Source: Intestinibacillus massiliensis
Lineage (GTDB): Bacteria > Bacillota > Clostridia > Oscillospirales > Butyricicoccaceae
Reading direction: 5' to 3'
Length of the DNA stretch: 64,000 nt
Assembly: GCA_029267335.1 (NCBI GenBank)
Contig: JAJUJC010000001.1
Location: forward strand, 186,001 to 250,000
The notes under the pieces are model-generated. The model worked only from the letters and a program-made list of their open reading frames with translations, ran no database searches and was not told the origin of the DNA. Position 1 is the stretch's first letter. Each line of letters starts with the position of its first letter. Positions 1 to 8,031 of this stretch are shown one piece after another. The translations under genes and the position numbers were made by a program.

Positions 1-174
1 TGCCCCGGCGGCAACCGATGCAAGTGCCGCATGCGGAATCCATCCCGCGTTCAGCTTTCCTGCATTGACGGCTAACGCGCCGACCATCATGAAAAGCAGC
101 GTCAGCACCAGTGCGATCAGAACCGGCGGTACGAGAACCTGCCCCGCCGACGCTGTACTTTCTGCCTTTTTCAT
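1..174 (-). CDS. TIGR04086-like small membrane protein (partial, runs off left edge)
   Basis: An open frame starts with ATG at 174, preceded by AAGGAGG with 5-nt spacing, and continues through position 1, so only the first 58 residues are seen. After a short polar head (MKKAEST) comes a hydrophobic stretch (VLIALVLTLLFMMVGALAV, about residues 18-36), then a second hydrophobic stretch begins (AALASVAAGA). A small multi-pass membrane protein directly downstream of yajC is typical of the TIGR04086/YrzE family in Clostridia. The family call rests on this position and the hydrophobic pattern; the function is unknown. It probably shares the yajC transcript. Confidence 0.6.
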   Translation of the reverse strand, partial: MKKAESTASAGQVLVPPVLIALVLTLLFMMVGALAVNAGKLNAGWIPHAALASVAAGA

Positions 175-246
175 AAGCGCCTCCTTCAAACTCCGAACGA
201 CCTTGTTAATGCAAGTCTATTCGGAAAATCAGGAAAACAGAACCGC

Positions 247-627
247 TTACTTTACGTCCTTGGAGGACTTTTCCGCCTTGTCAGCAAGCTCGGTCGTGCT
301 CTCAGCCGCCGTCTGCTCCTTGCCGCGGATCGCCCAGCGATACATCTTGATCTTGGTGCGGTCGCCGCTGGTCTCAATCACAAAGGTGTCGTCCTTGATG
401 GAAACGACGCGGCCGATGAGACCGCCGATGGTCGAGATCTCGTCACCGACTGCGATGGAGTTGCGCATTTCCTTTTCCGCCTTATCGCGCTTTTTCTGCG
501 GACGAATCAGGAAGAAATAGAAAACGACGACCAGAAGCACGATTGGCAAAAAGTTGACGATATACGTCAGATAAGTGCTTGCCGTGGGCATTGCACCGGT
601 CGCAGTAGCAGCCAAAGAGTTAAACAC
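247..627 (-). CDS. yajC: YajC, preprotein translocase accessory subunit
   Basis: A 126-residue single-pass membrane protein. The segment at about 24-42 (FLPIVLLVVVFYFFLIRP) followed by QKKRDKAEKEM is the YajC hallmark, then comes the conserved GDEISTIGGLIGRV core. YajC associates with SecDF-type translocase components in the inner membrane. The start is GTG at 627, with AGGAGG nine nucleotides upstream. The charged Lys/Glu-rich C-terminal tail is a little longer than usual. A promoter lies immediately upstream (672-700). Confidence 0.92.
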   Translation of the reverse strand: MFNSLAATATGAMPTASTYLTYIVNFLPIVLLVVVFYFFLIRPQKKRDKAEKEMRNSIAVGDEISTIGGLIGRVVSIKDDTFVIETSGDRTKIKMYRWAIRGKEQTAAESTTELADKAEKSSKDVK

Positions 628-671
628 AGTTAATTACCTCCTAAAATTGCGCTTTATAGAATATCGTTACT

Positions 672-700
672 ATTATACCGGAATCACGCAGGAAACACAA
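672..700 (-). promoter_or_regulatory. Promoter of yajC
   Basis: On the minus strand there is a TTGTGT -35 (695-700), a 17-bp spacer and a perfect TATAAT -10 (672-677). It is about 45 nt upstream of the yajC start and separates yajC transcription from the pilus operon. Confidence 0.6.
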
Positions 701-718
701 GTCCTTTCTGTGATTTAT

Positions 719-1780
719 TTACCCCTTTAACCGGCGCTGCATTTGTTCTGCATTGGAGGCAAAGCAGAGCGCGGTCTGTTCCGTGATGCGCCCCGCGCGA
801 TATTCTGCGAGCAGCGATGCGTCCATCGTGCGCATGCCCTCCTGCGCGCCGGTTGCGATCATGCTGTCGATCTGATGGATCTTTTCATCACGGATCATGT
901 TACGAATCGCGGGATTGAGATGCATAATTTCAAAAACAGGAAGTTGTTCACCATTCATACCGGGAACAAGACGCTGCGTGACGACGGATTCAAGCACCAT
1001 GGATAACTGGATCCGAATTTGCTGCTGCTGATCGGGCGGAAAAACATCAATGATGCGGTCGATAGAATTGACCGCGCCGATCGTGTGCAGCGTAGAGATC
1101 ACAAGATGACCGGTTTCCGCCGCCGTCATCGCGGTCTTGATGGTCTCCAAATCGCGCATTTCACCCAGTAGGATGACGTTTGGCGCTTGGCGAAGCGAGG
1201 CACGCAGCGCCGCGACATAGCTTTCCGTATCCGAGCCTACTTCACGCTGGGTGATGACGCTATATTCATTGCGGTGCAGATATTCGATGGGATCTTCGAT
1301 CGTAATAATATGTGCATTGCGCGTGCGGTTGATACGATCCACGATGCACGCCTGTGTCGTGGACTTACCGCTGCCCGCAGGACCGGTAATGAGTGCCAAT
1401 CCTTGCGTTTTATCCGCAATTCGCATCACTTCTTCCGGAATGCCGAGTTGCTCGTAATTGGGGATGCCGAAGGCGATCGTCCGAATGACTGCAGCCAGAG
1501 AACCGCGTTGGCGATATGCACATACACGAAAACGGGATAAATCCTTGATGGATACGGAAAAATCATCGTCGCCAGTCTCGTACAAGCGATCCATATCCCG
1601 CCCCGCAAGTGCGTAAAGCGCGCTGATAAGCTCGTTGGAACGGTCAGGCATGATGCGCTCGGTGCCGATCGGCAGGATCTCACCTTCTATTTTATAAGAG
1701 ACCGGCAGACCGGCAATGATAAAGGTATCGCTCGCTTGACGCTGCACGCCGGCAGCCAGTAAGTCGGTGATTTCTGACAT
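719..1780 (-). CDS. pilT: PilT-type type IV pilus retraction/twitching ATPase
   Basis: A 353-residue PilT/GspE superfamily ATPase. Visible motifs are Walker A GPAGSGKST (133-141), Asp box TIEDPIEY (160-167), Walker B VILLGEMRD (202-210) and His box HLVISTLHT (225-233). The length and the absence of an N-terminal extension or tetracysteine zinc motif fit PilT rather than PilB. It forms a cytoplasmic hexamer that drives pilus dynamics. It is the last gene of the pilus operon and no PilB is seen in the window, so it may be the only motor encoded at this locus. Confidence 0.9.
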   Translation of the reverse strand: MSEITDLLAAGVQRQASDTFIIAGLPVSYKIEGEILPIGTERIMPDRSNELISALYALAGRDMDRLYETGDDDFSVSIKDLSRFRVCAYRQRGSLAAVIRTIAFGIPNYEQLGIPEEVMRIADKTQGLALITGPAGSGKSTTQACIVDRINRTRNAHIITIEDPIEYLHRNEYSVITQREVGSDTESYVAALRASLRQAPNVILLGEMRDLETIKTAMTAAETGHLVISTLHTIGAVNSIDRIIDVFPPDQQQQIRIQLSMVLESVVTQRLVPGMNGEQLPVFEIMHLNPAIRNMIRDEKIHQIDSMIATGAQEGMRTMDASLLAEYRAGRITEQTALCFASNAEQMQRRLKG

Positions 1781-1795
1781 GTTGTGCCCCTCTCC

Positions 1796-2203
1796 TTATG
1801 TGCCGTCCCACACGGCAATGGTGTTCTGCGCAGACCAGTCTCCCTGCGGGATCGTTCGCCACTGTTCGACGGTACTGGCCGTGCCGTTCATATGCAGCAC
1901 GACTTCCAGTTGCAGCGCGCCATCGACAGGGCAGACATAGTGTGCACGTTCCCCCGCCCATGCGATAGGAATGCCGCCTACGGTTGCGGCGCGGCTCTGC
2001 TCCAATGCGGCGCGAATGCGGCTCGCTTGCGCGTCTGCGGCATAGTATGCCTGCACCGCTTCGCCGTAACGCCGTGCGAGAAGCGCGTCATTGCGTGCGG
2101 TTTGCACGCTGAGCAGCGCTAAAACAGACAAGCACAGCACGGTGAAGATTACAAATAATAACACAAGGCCATTTCCGGCATTTATAGAGCGTTTTTTTGT
2201 CAT
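1796..2203 (-). CDS. Pilus-locus membrane-anchored protein, PilX-like
   Basis: 135 residues with one N-terminal transmembrane helix (about 12-32, GLVLLFVIFTVLCLSVLALL) after a basic leader containing NAGNG, then an extracytoplasmic domain starting with a helical stretch (YGEAVQAYYAADAQASRIRAAL). This resembles PilX/minor-pilin-type proteins, but no exact family is recognised. The gene overlaps its upstream neighbour by 4 nt (ATGA coupling), so both are probably made together. The role in the pilus complex is inferred from the operon. Confidence 0.6.
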   Translation of the reverse strand: MTKKRSINAGNGLVLLFVIFTVLCLSVLALLSVQTARNDALLARRYGEAVQAYYAADAQASRIRAALEQSRAATVGGIPIAWAGERAHYVCPVDGALQLEVVLHMNGTASTVEQWRTIPQGDWSAQNTIAVWDGT

Positions 2204-2577
2204 GACTTCAACTCCATATAGGAAAAATCAAGCATGTAAAGCATTTTACCTTTACTGTTATTTATGGTGATAACCGTGTCAACAACACCGTTGGAGGTAT
2301 CCTTTACCGATAGTTCTGCAGTATATTCGCCCTGCTCGTCAGGCTCAGCGGACGCATTCCACTTGTTGGGGGCTGCTTGCGGCGGCACACCGCTTTGGCA
2401 CTGCTCTGCAATCGTCTGGGCGATCTGAACTGCGCTTGTATAGTCTGCGGTGTCGTGCGCCGTCTCGAGTGAAGCGGCAAAGAACCGAACACACACAGCG
2501 GCACATAACGCAAAAATCAACAGACCAAGCAGCAGCTCCAACAAAAAGAGACTGGTGCCTGAACGTTCGTTTTTCAT
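2200..2577 (-). CDS. Type IV pilin-like (minor pilin) protein
   Basis: 125 residues. A short basic head is followed by FLLELLLGLLIFALCAAV (about 11-28), a prepilin-like hydrophobic N-helix with a Glu at the position that is usually Glu5 of mature pilins. The canonical Gly-Phe processing site is not clear. The C-terminal half is a beta-rich globular region. It overlaps both neighbours by 4 nt. Minor pilin is the best reading; a membrane-anchored accessory protein is possible. Confidence 0.65.
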   Translation of the reverse strand: MKNERSGTSLFLLELLLGLLIFALCAAVCVRFFAASLETAHDTADYTSAVQIAQTIAEQCQSGVPPQAAPNKWNASAEPDEQGEYTAELSVKDTSNGVVDTVITINNSKGKMLYMLDFSYMELKS

Positions 2578-3050
2578 GCCGCACCTCCGCGCAGGCGCAA
2601 AACGCCCGCCATATTCTGTCCGCTGCGATCCGTCAGCATGATGTGCAGCAACGACCCGTCGCGGGAGAGCGACAATGCTTGGGTTTCGATGAGAGGTGTG
2701 CCGTCTGCGGGCGTAAACGCTTCACCGACGGCGGTATACAACTCCCGCATCCAACCGTCATAAACGTATAGAATCGTCTGATATGTTTGCCCGTCCGCGG
2801 TTTCATAAAAGTAGAGCGCATCCAGATCTTCAAATTTCCCGACGGAAATCGTGCCCTGTCCGTCATAGGCGCGCACGCGCTGCGTGAGGTACGAAAGCGC
2901 TACACGCCGTGCGTAGCTATGATCGGTCGACGTGGTCACCGCGCGATAAGACCGTACCCCAAACAAAACCGTCAGAAGCAGGCATTGTGCAAACAGCAGT
3001 CCGACGATGAGTGCAGCCAGCGTACCAACTCGATGTTTTTTTGGTGTCAT
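2574..3050 (-). CDS. DUF4860-like pilus-locus protein
   Basis: 158 residues with an N-terminal transmembrane segment (about 10-28) after a basic leader, then a beta-rich region with LYFYETADGQTYQTILYVYDG and a TDRSGQ segment near the end. This pattern and its place next to pilin-like genes match DUF4860 proteins of clostridial type IV pilus loci. The function is unknown; it is probably an extracellular minor subunit. It overlaps the upstream and downstream genes by 4 nt. Confidence 0.55.
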   Translation of the reverse strand: MTPKKHRVGTLAALIVGLLFAQCLLLTVLFGVRSYRAVTTSTDHSYARRVALSYLTQRVRAYDGQGTISVGKFEDLDALYFYETADGQTYQTILYVYDGWMRELYTAVGEAFTPADGTPLIETQALSLSRDGSLLHIMLTDRSGQNMAGVLRLRGGAA

Positions 3051-3367
3051 GCGTTCGCCATCCTTTCGGTCACTGTGATGTCGGGCATGATATTTTCTGC
3101 GAAGATTTCATAGTGGACAATGTACTTTTCTTCGTCGACCTGCACGCCATAATATCGCCGCAGGTAGTCATAGTCCTGTGGGTAGCGCCCCTCAGTCGCA
3201 TAGCATGCCACAGCGGCGCGCTGTACGGCAGTTTGCGCAATCAGAAGTCCCTGTGTGTCCGCTGTGCGCTGCGCATCTTGCATCCCGCGCAGCAGCAACA
3301 CCACTGCCGCCGCGAATACCACAAGGCAGAGAAGGACAGGGGTGTTCCGGTATCGTTTGCGATTCAT
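3047..3367 (-). CDS. Small pilin-like membrane protein
   Basis: 106 residues. A basic head (MNRKRYRN) precedes a hydrophobic helix (PVLLCLVVFAAAVVLLL, about 10-26). A helical segment follows (AQTAVQRAAVACYATEGRYPQDYDYLRRYYG) that closely resembles pilin/pseudopilin architecture, where an alpha-1 helix is followed by an EGRYP turn. The canonical processing motif is missing. It sits just downstream of pilC and overlaps the DUF4860 gene by 4 nt. Confidence 0.65.
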   Translation of the reverse strand: MNRKRYRNTPVLLCLVVFAAAVVLLLRGMQDAQRTADTQGLLIAQTAVQRAAVACYATEGRYPQDYDYLRRYYGVQVDEEKYIVHYEIFAENIMPDITVTERMANA

Positions 3368-3379
3368 GCCCTGCCTCCC

Positions 3380-4414
3380 CTAGCCGATCGAGGACATGAT
3401 GCCGAGCAGCGGCAGCATGATCGACAGTAGGATAACACCGACGACCGCAGAGGTCAAGAGCACAAGTGCCGGCTCGACCCAACCGATCAGGCGGTCGATT
3501 TCATCATTGACGCTCCGCTCGCTGCGCTTGGCAATTTCCGAGAATAAGTCCGCCTGCGAGCCGGTACGCTCCGCCAGTGCGACCGCACGACAGTTGCGCG
3601 CAGAGAGCACTCCCTCGAGTGCGCTACTGATGCGTGCGCCGTTTTGCAGCTTCGTCAGGCATTCGGACAGCAGCCGTCGGATGCGCGGATCATCGCCGCA
3701 AATATTCGCAGCATATCCGATCGCTTCTTCGGTTTCCATGCCGCTCTGCGCCGCCATCGCCAATGTGGACAGCAGACGGGCATTAGCGATTTTCGCAGAC
3801 AGACTGCCCGCACCCGACAAACCACGCATTTTGCGCCAAAAAGTCGCGCGTGCACGCGGTACGCGATAGACTACGAACGCCGTAATCATGAGCACCGCAA
3901 GAACGGCGCCGATACCGACTGCCGCGCCCGAGAGCACGCGCCCTGCGCGCAGCATCACGCCGGCAAGACCACTCATTTGCATGCCGAGTTGCGCAAATAC
4001 CCCTTCGAAAATGGGCAGCACCTGTGTTACCAGAATCACGACCACCGCGAACATCACACCGGTCAAAATCGCGGGATTCAGCACTGCGGAGCGAATGCTG
4101 ACCTGCATGCGATCCATGCGGTCATAATATGCGGATAAGGCGCGCAGCGTCTCCTCCTGCTGTCCGGTTTTTTCTGCTAAAGTCAGCATTTGTACCATAT
4201 ACGGCGGAAAAGTCCCCTGTGCTTCCAGTGCACGCGGCAGATTCATCCCCTCATCCGCGGCGTGATACAGTGCCGCAATCAAAGGACCTGCTTCCCCCTG
4301 TTCACCGCTTAGTGCGTATAGTCCATCCGCAAGCATCGTACCGGAATGCCATATTTGTGCCAGTTCGAGGCAAAGTGCCGATAATTCACCGGAACGAAGT
4401 GCCTGTTGCTTCAT
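3380..4414 (-). CDS. pilC: PilC/GspF-family inner-membrane platform protein
   Basis: 344 residues with two T2SSF-type repeats (about 10-130 and 205-330). Each holds the helical LALAERTGSQ / LTLAEKTGQQE signature, with transmembrane helices near 150, 200 and the C-terminus (LVLLTSAVVGVILLSIMLPLL). PilC is the platform for pilin assembly. ATG at 4414 is preferred over an upstream TTG because GAGGGGG lies just ahead of it. It is the first gene of the pilus operon and has its own promoter. Confidence 0.85.
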   Translation of the reverse strand: MKQQALRSGELSALCLELAQIWHSGTMLADGLYALSGEQGEAGPLIAALYHAADEGMNLPRALEAQGTFPPYMVQMLTLAEKTGQQEETLRALSAYYDRMDRMQVSIRSAVLNPAILTGVMFAVVVILVTQVLPIFEGVFAQLGMQMSGLAGVMLRAGRVLSGAAVGIGAVLAVLMITAFVVYRVPRARATFWRKMRGLSGAGSLSAKIANARLLSTLAMAAQSGMETEEAIGYAANICGDDPRIRRLLSECLTKLQNGARISSALEGVLSARNCRAVALAERTGSQADLFSEIAKRSERSVNDEIDRLIGWVEPALVLLTSAVVGVILLSIMLPLLGIMSSIG

Positions 4415-4456
4415 AGAAGAACCCCCTCGACCAGATTCCAAAGTTTAGTTATTTTT

Positions 4457-4485
4457 ATTGTAGCACGGTACTTCAAAAAATTCAA
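4457..4485 (-). promoter_or_regulatory. Promoter of the pilus operon
   Basis: TTGAAT (-35, 4480-4485), 17-bp spacer and TACAAT (-10, 4457-4462) on the minus strand, about 45 nt upstream of pilC. Confidence 0.6.
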
Positions 4486-4502
4486 GGAAGCGGAGAAACG
4501 CA

Positions 4503-4533
4503 AAAAAGAGGAATCACAAAGATTCCTCTTTTT
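4503..4533 (-). terminator. Intrinsic terminator after the transglutaminase gene
   Basis: A 13-bp perfect stem (AAAAAGAGGAATC and its complement) with loop ACAAA. It is flanked by A- and T-runs, so it can work in both directions. It lies 29 nt beyond the lipoprotein gene stop. Confidence 0.85.
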
Positions 4534-4561
4534 GTGTGGTAAGTAAATAGAGCCGTTGCGG

Positions 4562-5551
4562 TTAGTACAGGTATTTTGCCTGGTAATTCTTACCGTTTCC
4601 GATATATTTCATGATGCTGTCGCTTGATTTTCCACTGGAAGCAAATGTGGGATCCATGAGTTTCCATGTTTTCCCGTCAAAGCTGATGACGCCGTCGATC
4701 CAACCCTGTTCCGGGGAATAAACATTGATCCACGCGTGGTATACCGTGCCGGTATAGCCCACGACCAACTTGGTCGCAACGTTCTGGCTGCGCAGCATCG
4801 CGGTCATGAGCGCGGCATAATCGAAGCAAATGCCCTTTTTCCTGGCGAGAACATTGTCCAAATTGGGCAAATAGCCGCTTTGTACGGATTGCGCGAGCGC
4901 TTTGTCATAGCTGATGTTCTTGATGACATAGTCATAGATGGAACTTACTTTTGTCAGGACATCTGACTTGCCCGCGGTCAACTGTGCGGCAAGCCCGACC
5001 GCTTTCGTGCTGCCCGTGTAATTGACATACTGATTGGGACGGATAAACGGTGCAAATTCGTCCTTGAGATTGACCGAGGTGTTCAACGTTTGTGCAATGG
5101 CGTATTTGGTGCCGGAAGTATTACGCAGTACGGTGATTTTGTAGCTGCCGCTTCCGTCAGATAACGGAAAGGTTTCGTAACTCCCCGTATTGTTCAGGTT
5201 ATAGGTGTATGTCGTGCCGCTCGGCCCGGTCGACTGTACCTTGATGCGGGCAGATCCGCCGCCAATCCATCCGATCATGACATAGCCGTCCTTCGTATTG
5301 GAATAATCAATGATTGCACTTTGATTCTTCACGACCGCAGTGCCCGAAGCGACCGGCGAAAGCACGGTGGAGACCGGCGGCGCTGCCGCAAGCGGCGTCA
5401 TATCGAGTTCCATCTCATTTGCCAGATCGACGGTCTGTTCCTGTGTTGCCTCGGGGATCGAGGCGGTCGCATCGGTGGCGCAGCCGCTGCTCATAAGCGT
5501 CATGAGCAGCGCAGCCGCTGTGAGCGCGGCATATGACCGAGTGAACTTCAT
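4562..5551 (-). CDS. Secreted lipoprotein with transglutaminase-like cysteine protease domain
   Basis: 329 residues. The N-terminal signal peptide ends in a lipobox (LMSSGC), so the protein is a membrane-anchored lipoprotein. After a Thr/Ser/Pro-rich linker and a beta-rich middle region comes a transglutaminase-like core at about 190-315. Its catalytic triad is visible: Cys in KKGICFDYAALMTAMLR, His in YHAWINVY and Asp in KLMDPTF. Such domains often act as cell-wall or peptide-processing enzymes; the substrate is unknown. It is monocistronic, with its own promoter (5588-5616) and terminator. Confidence 0.85.
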   Translation of the reverse strand: MKFTRSYAALTAAALLMTLMSSGCATDATASIPEATQEQTVDLANEMELDMTPLAAAPPVSTVLSPVASGTAVVKNQSAIIDYSNTKDGYVMIGWIGGGSARIKVQSTGPSGTTYTYNLNNTGSYETFPLSDGSGSYKITVLRNTSGTKYAIAQTLNTSVNLKDEFAPFIRPNQYVNYTGSTKAVGLAAQLTAGKSDVLTKVSSIYDYVIKNISYDKALAQSVQSGYLPNLDNVLARKKGICFDYAALMTAMLRSQNVATKLVVGYTGTVYHAWINVYSPEQGWIDGVISFDGKTWKLMDPTFASSGKSSDSIMKYIGNGKNYQAKYLY

Positions 5552-5587
5552 TGCGATCCCTCCCTATTTTTTTCTGTGGTTACCATT

Positions 5588-5616
5588 ATTGTAAACCAAC
5601 AGGTACGAAATGTAAA
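5588..5616 (-). promoter_or_regulatory. Promoter of the transglutaminase lipoprotein gene
   Basis: TTTACA (-35, 5611-5616), 17-bp spacer and TACAAT (-10, 5588-5593) on the minus strand, within the divergent intergenic region. Confidence 0.55.
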
Positions 5617-5681
5617 TATGTAACTGTCCTAAAAAAACGTTCATTCTTTCCCTGCTTATGCAGGGATGACGGGATTCGCGA

Positions 5682-5711
5682 TTGACTTTTATGATAAATC
5701 TGTCATAATAT
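5682..5711 (+). promoter_or_regulatory. Promoter of the SARP/BTAD regulator gene
   Basis: TTGACT (-35, 5682-5687), 18-bp spacer and TAATAT (-10, 5706-5711). A small perfect hairpin (CCCTGC-ttat-GCAGGG, near 5650-5665) lies just upstream of the -35 and could be a regulator site. Confidence 0.5.
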
Positions 5712-5755
5712 ATATGTATTAACTTTTGTAACCACTGTGAAAGGAGGCTCCGCCA

Positions 5756-7000
5756 ATGTCTGCTTCCCACTACACAGAGCTATTGCGCCATACACGTCGC
5801 AGCGACCCGGAGCAGCTGCACATCAATATGCTTGGTGGCTGCAGTCTCTCGTATAAAGATCGCACCATCAGCGATCAGGTGATTCGCTCCAAAAAACCGT
5901 GGCTTTTACTGGAGTACTTAATTGCTTTTCGTGATCGTGAGTTGTCTCAGACCGAATTGATCGACGCGATTTATCCGGAGGGGAAAAGCGATAATCCGGT
6001 CAATGCACTCAAAACACTGGTACATCGTATTCGCGCAATGCTTGGCGAACTTGACTTTTCGGACGGTAAAAATCTGATCCTGCAAGCGCGCGGCACCTAT
6101 ATGTGGAACAACACACTGCCGTTTGATTTGGACATTGATTTGTTTGATGCCCTTTATTCCTATGCGGTTTCCACGACCTCCGTACCGGATGAGCAACTGG
6201 AATGTCTGCTTGCGGCGCTTTCCCTGTATGCGGGGGATCTGCTTCCAAAATCCGCAATGGAATCCTGGGTCATCCAACTCAGTGCGTACTATCACAACCG
6301 CTACATCGACGGGGTGCGCCGCGCGTGCGAGCTGCTCCACGAGCGGTCGCGCTATGAGGAAATCGTTTCTATTTGTCAAAATGCGGTGAAGATCGACCCC
6401 TATGAGGAATCGGTTTATTACCATTTGATTCTCGCTTTGATCGATCTGGGGCGGCATCAGACCGCGCTGACCGTTTATAAGGACATGACAAACCTCTTCT
6501 TTCGTGAGTTCGGTGTCACGCCTTCCGAAAATTTGACCGCACTGTACCGTGATATCATCAAGTCGATCCACACGGTAGAGACCGACTTAAATGTGATTAA
6601 AAGCAATCTGCGCGAATCCGAGGATCGCGACGGTGCTTATCTGTGCGAATATGAGGTATTCAAAGACGTGTATCGTTTAGAGGTGCGCGCGGCAAGCCGT
6701 ACTGGCGAATCTATCTTTTTGTGCTTGATGACGTTAGACAGCACAAGTGACTTGGGGGTACCGCCTAAGGTGCTCAGCACCAATATGGATCGGCTGTCGG
6801 AAAGTATTCGGCTGTCGCTGCGGCGCGGCGACGTATATGCAAAATACAGCGTATCACAATTCCTACTGATGCTGCCGACGGTAACTTATGAAAATTGCGA
6901 AGTCGTCGCATCCCGTATTATACGCCGTTTTAAAAAAGATGCTGCCGGCTGCCCGCTGCGAGCGGCGTTTTCTATCCAACCCATTGACATGACGCTATAA
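5756..7000 (+). CDS. SARP-type winged-helix/BTAD transcription regulator with degenerate GGDEF-like C-terminus
   Basis: 414 residues. About 20-115 is an OmpR/SARP winged helix (INMLGGCSLSY...SKKPWLLLEYLI...VNALKTLVHRIRAML). About 115-275 is a bacterial transcriptional activator (BTAD) TPR-like domain (DLDIDLFDALYSYA, AALSLYAGDLLP, CQNAVKIDPYEESVYYHLILALIDLGRHQTAL). The C-terminal part (about 310-410) reads like a nucleotide-cyclase/GGDEF fold, but GDVYAKYSVSQFLLMLP replaces the catalytic GGDEF signature, so it is probably a sensor without cyclase activity. ATG at 5756 is preceded by AAAGGAGGC. The targets are unknown. A strong terminator follows. Confidence 0.75.
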   Translation: MSASHYTELLRHTRRSDPEQLHINMLGGCSLSYKDRTISDQVIRSKKPWLLLEYLIAFRDRELSQTELIDAIYPEGKSDNPVNALKTLVHRIRAMLGELDFSDGKNLILQARGTYMWNNTLPFDLDIDLFDALYSYAVSTTSVPDEQLECLLAALSLYAGDLLPKSAMESWVIQLSAYYHNRYIDGVRRACELLHERSRYEEIVSICQNAVKIDPYEESVYYHLILALIDLGRHQTALTVYKDMTNLFFREFGVTPSENLTALYRDIIKSIHTVETDLNVIKSNLRESEDRDGAYLCEYEVFKDVYRLEVRAASRTGESIFLCLMTLDSTSDLGVPPKVLSTNMDRLSESIRLSLRRGDVYAKYSVSQFLLMLPTVTYENCEVVASRIIRRFKKDAAGCPLRAAFSIQPIDMTL

Positions 7001-7016
7001 CTGATTCATTTTTAGG

Positions 7017-7056
7017 AATCCCCTTGATGCATGCAGCGTCAAGGGGATTTTGTTTT
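7017..7056 (+). terminator. Intrinsic terminator after the SARP gene
   Basis: An 11-bp perfect stem (AATCCCCTTGA / TCAAGGGGATT) followed by TTGTTTT. No gene is evident in the rest of the stretch to 7213. Confidence 0.85.
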
Positions 7057-7213
7057 ATTCCGCTACGGCATACGCCTGCAATACCAACCGATGTGGATAA
7101 CGTGATGTAGGCATATGTCGTATCTGGCGGATTTTTCTGTGTAAAGGTAAATGCTTTACAACTTTTAATAATTCTGCTTTCAACGTACATTTATTGCCAA
7201 AATTACATGTATA

Positions 7214-7399
7214 TCATGTGTCTGTGACAGTCACATTGAAACACACCGGTGCGACAGGCTTGAGAAATTCCTCCTGTGCATGTGCGGAGATGTGTGCCGC
7301 CTGTAAGTAACCATAGCCGATCAGGGCAAGTTTTACCAAACAGCCAATCACGACAGCGCCTAAAACACCGATTAAAATACGGGGTGTTCGACTAGACAT
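7214..7399 (-). CDS. Small single-pass membrane protein, unknown
   Basis: 61 residues: a short polar head, one hydrophobic helix (ILIGVLGAVVIGCLVKLALIGYGYL, about 8-32) and a short outer tail. It starts 14 nt after the preceding gene on the same strand, so the two are probably an operon. The upstream AGGA is weak and rather distant from the ATG. Not recognised. Confidence 0.5.
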   Translation of the reverse strand: MSSRTPRILIGVLGAVVIGCLVKLALIGYGYLQAAHISAHAQEEFLKPVAPVCFNVTVTDT

Positions 7400-7413
7400 A
7401 GTACATAACTGTC

Positions 7414-7845
7414 CTATGTGTTTTCCGCTTCCAGCGCACTGTCCATGAGCATGATGAGTTCCAACGCACTGCGGAACGCTTCTTCGCTGCTGCCTTCGCT
7501 CCAGATGACAGAGCCTTGCCAGCTTGCATTCTGACGAAAAATCATGCGCACGAAAAAAGTAGCAAGCTTTCCAGTCTGCACCTCTGCCAAAGCCGGCTCG
7601 TGAGCCTGCTCTATTTTCTGCATTTTTGTGAAGCGCCGGCGCTCGGTCGATGCTTTGGGAAAAGAGATGGCATCTAATATTGTTTCAACTTGCAGCAAAA
7701 GTTGCATTAAATTTTCAAACTGTAACCCGTTTGGCGTAGAAGGATGATAGACCACCCCGGAAATATTTTTATTTTGATACGAATTAACACATATCTGGAT
7801 CGTTTTCATACTTTCAGAGATGTTACTAATCGCAGTCAGCGCCAT
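7414..7845 (-). CDS. Hypothetical protein, about 143 residues
   Basis: The start at 7845 (MALTAISNIS) is preferred because GGAGGTG lies about 10 nt upstream; a start at 7869 would put that ribosome binding site inside the gene. The protein is soluble and mostly helical (NLMQLLLQVETILDAISFPKAS, SSEEAFRSALELIMLMDSAL), with one stretch resembling a short beta domain (KLATFFVRMIFRQNASWQGSVIW). Family not recognised. A plausible TTGTAA-17-TATGCT promoter lies just upstream. It is co-directional with the small membrane protein. Confidence 0.6.
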   Translation of the reverse strand: MALTAISNISESMKTIQICVNSYQNKNISGVVYHPSTPNGLQFENLMQLLLQVETILDAISFPKASTERRRFTKMQKIEQAHEPALAEVQTGKLATFFVRMIFRQNASWQGSVIWSEGSSEEAFRSALELIMLMDSALEAENT

Positions 7846-8031
7846 ATACAATGCACCTCCGCTGTTCATTTATAGTCTAAGCATAGCATAAGGCAGTTAC
7901 ATATGAGTTACAAAATCGGGCAGAAAAAGTTTTTGTGTTTTTTTGTATAGGCAAATTGTGGTACAAGCAACCGAATCTGTTTAGAGGCATAGGATAAAAG
8001 AGCTTTACAAATAGGAAAGGTGGTAGATTCT

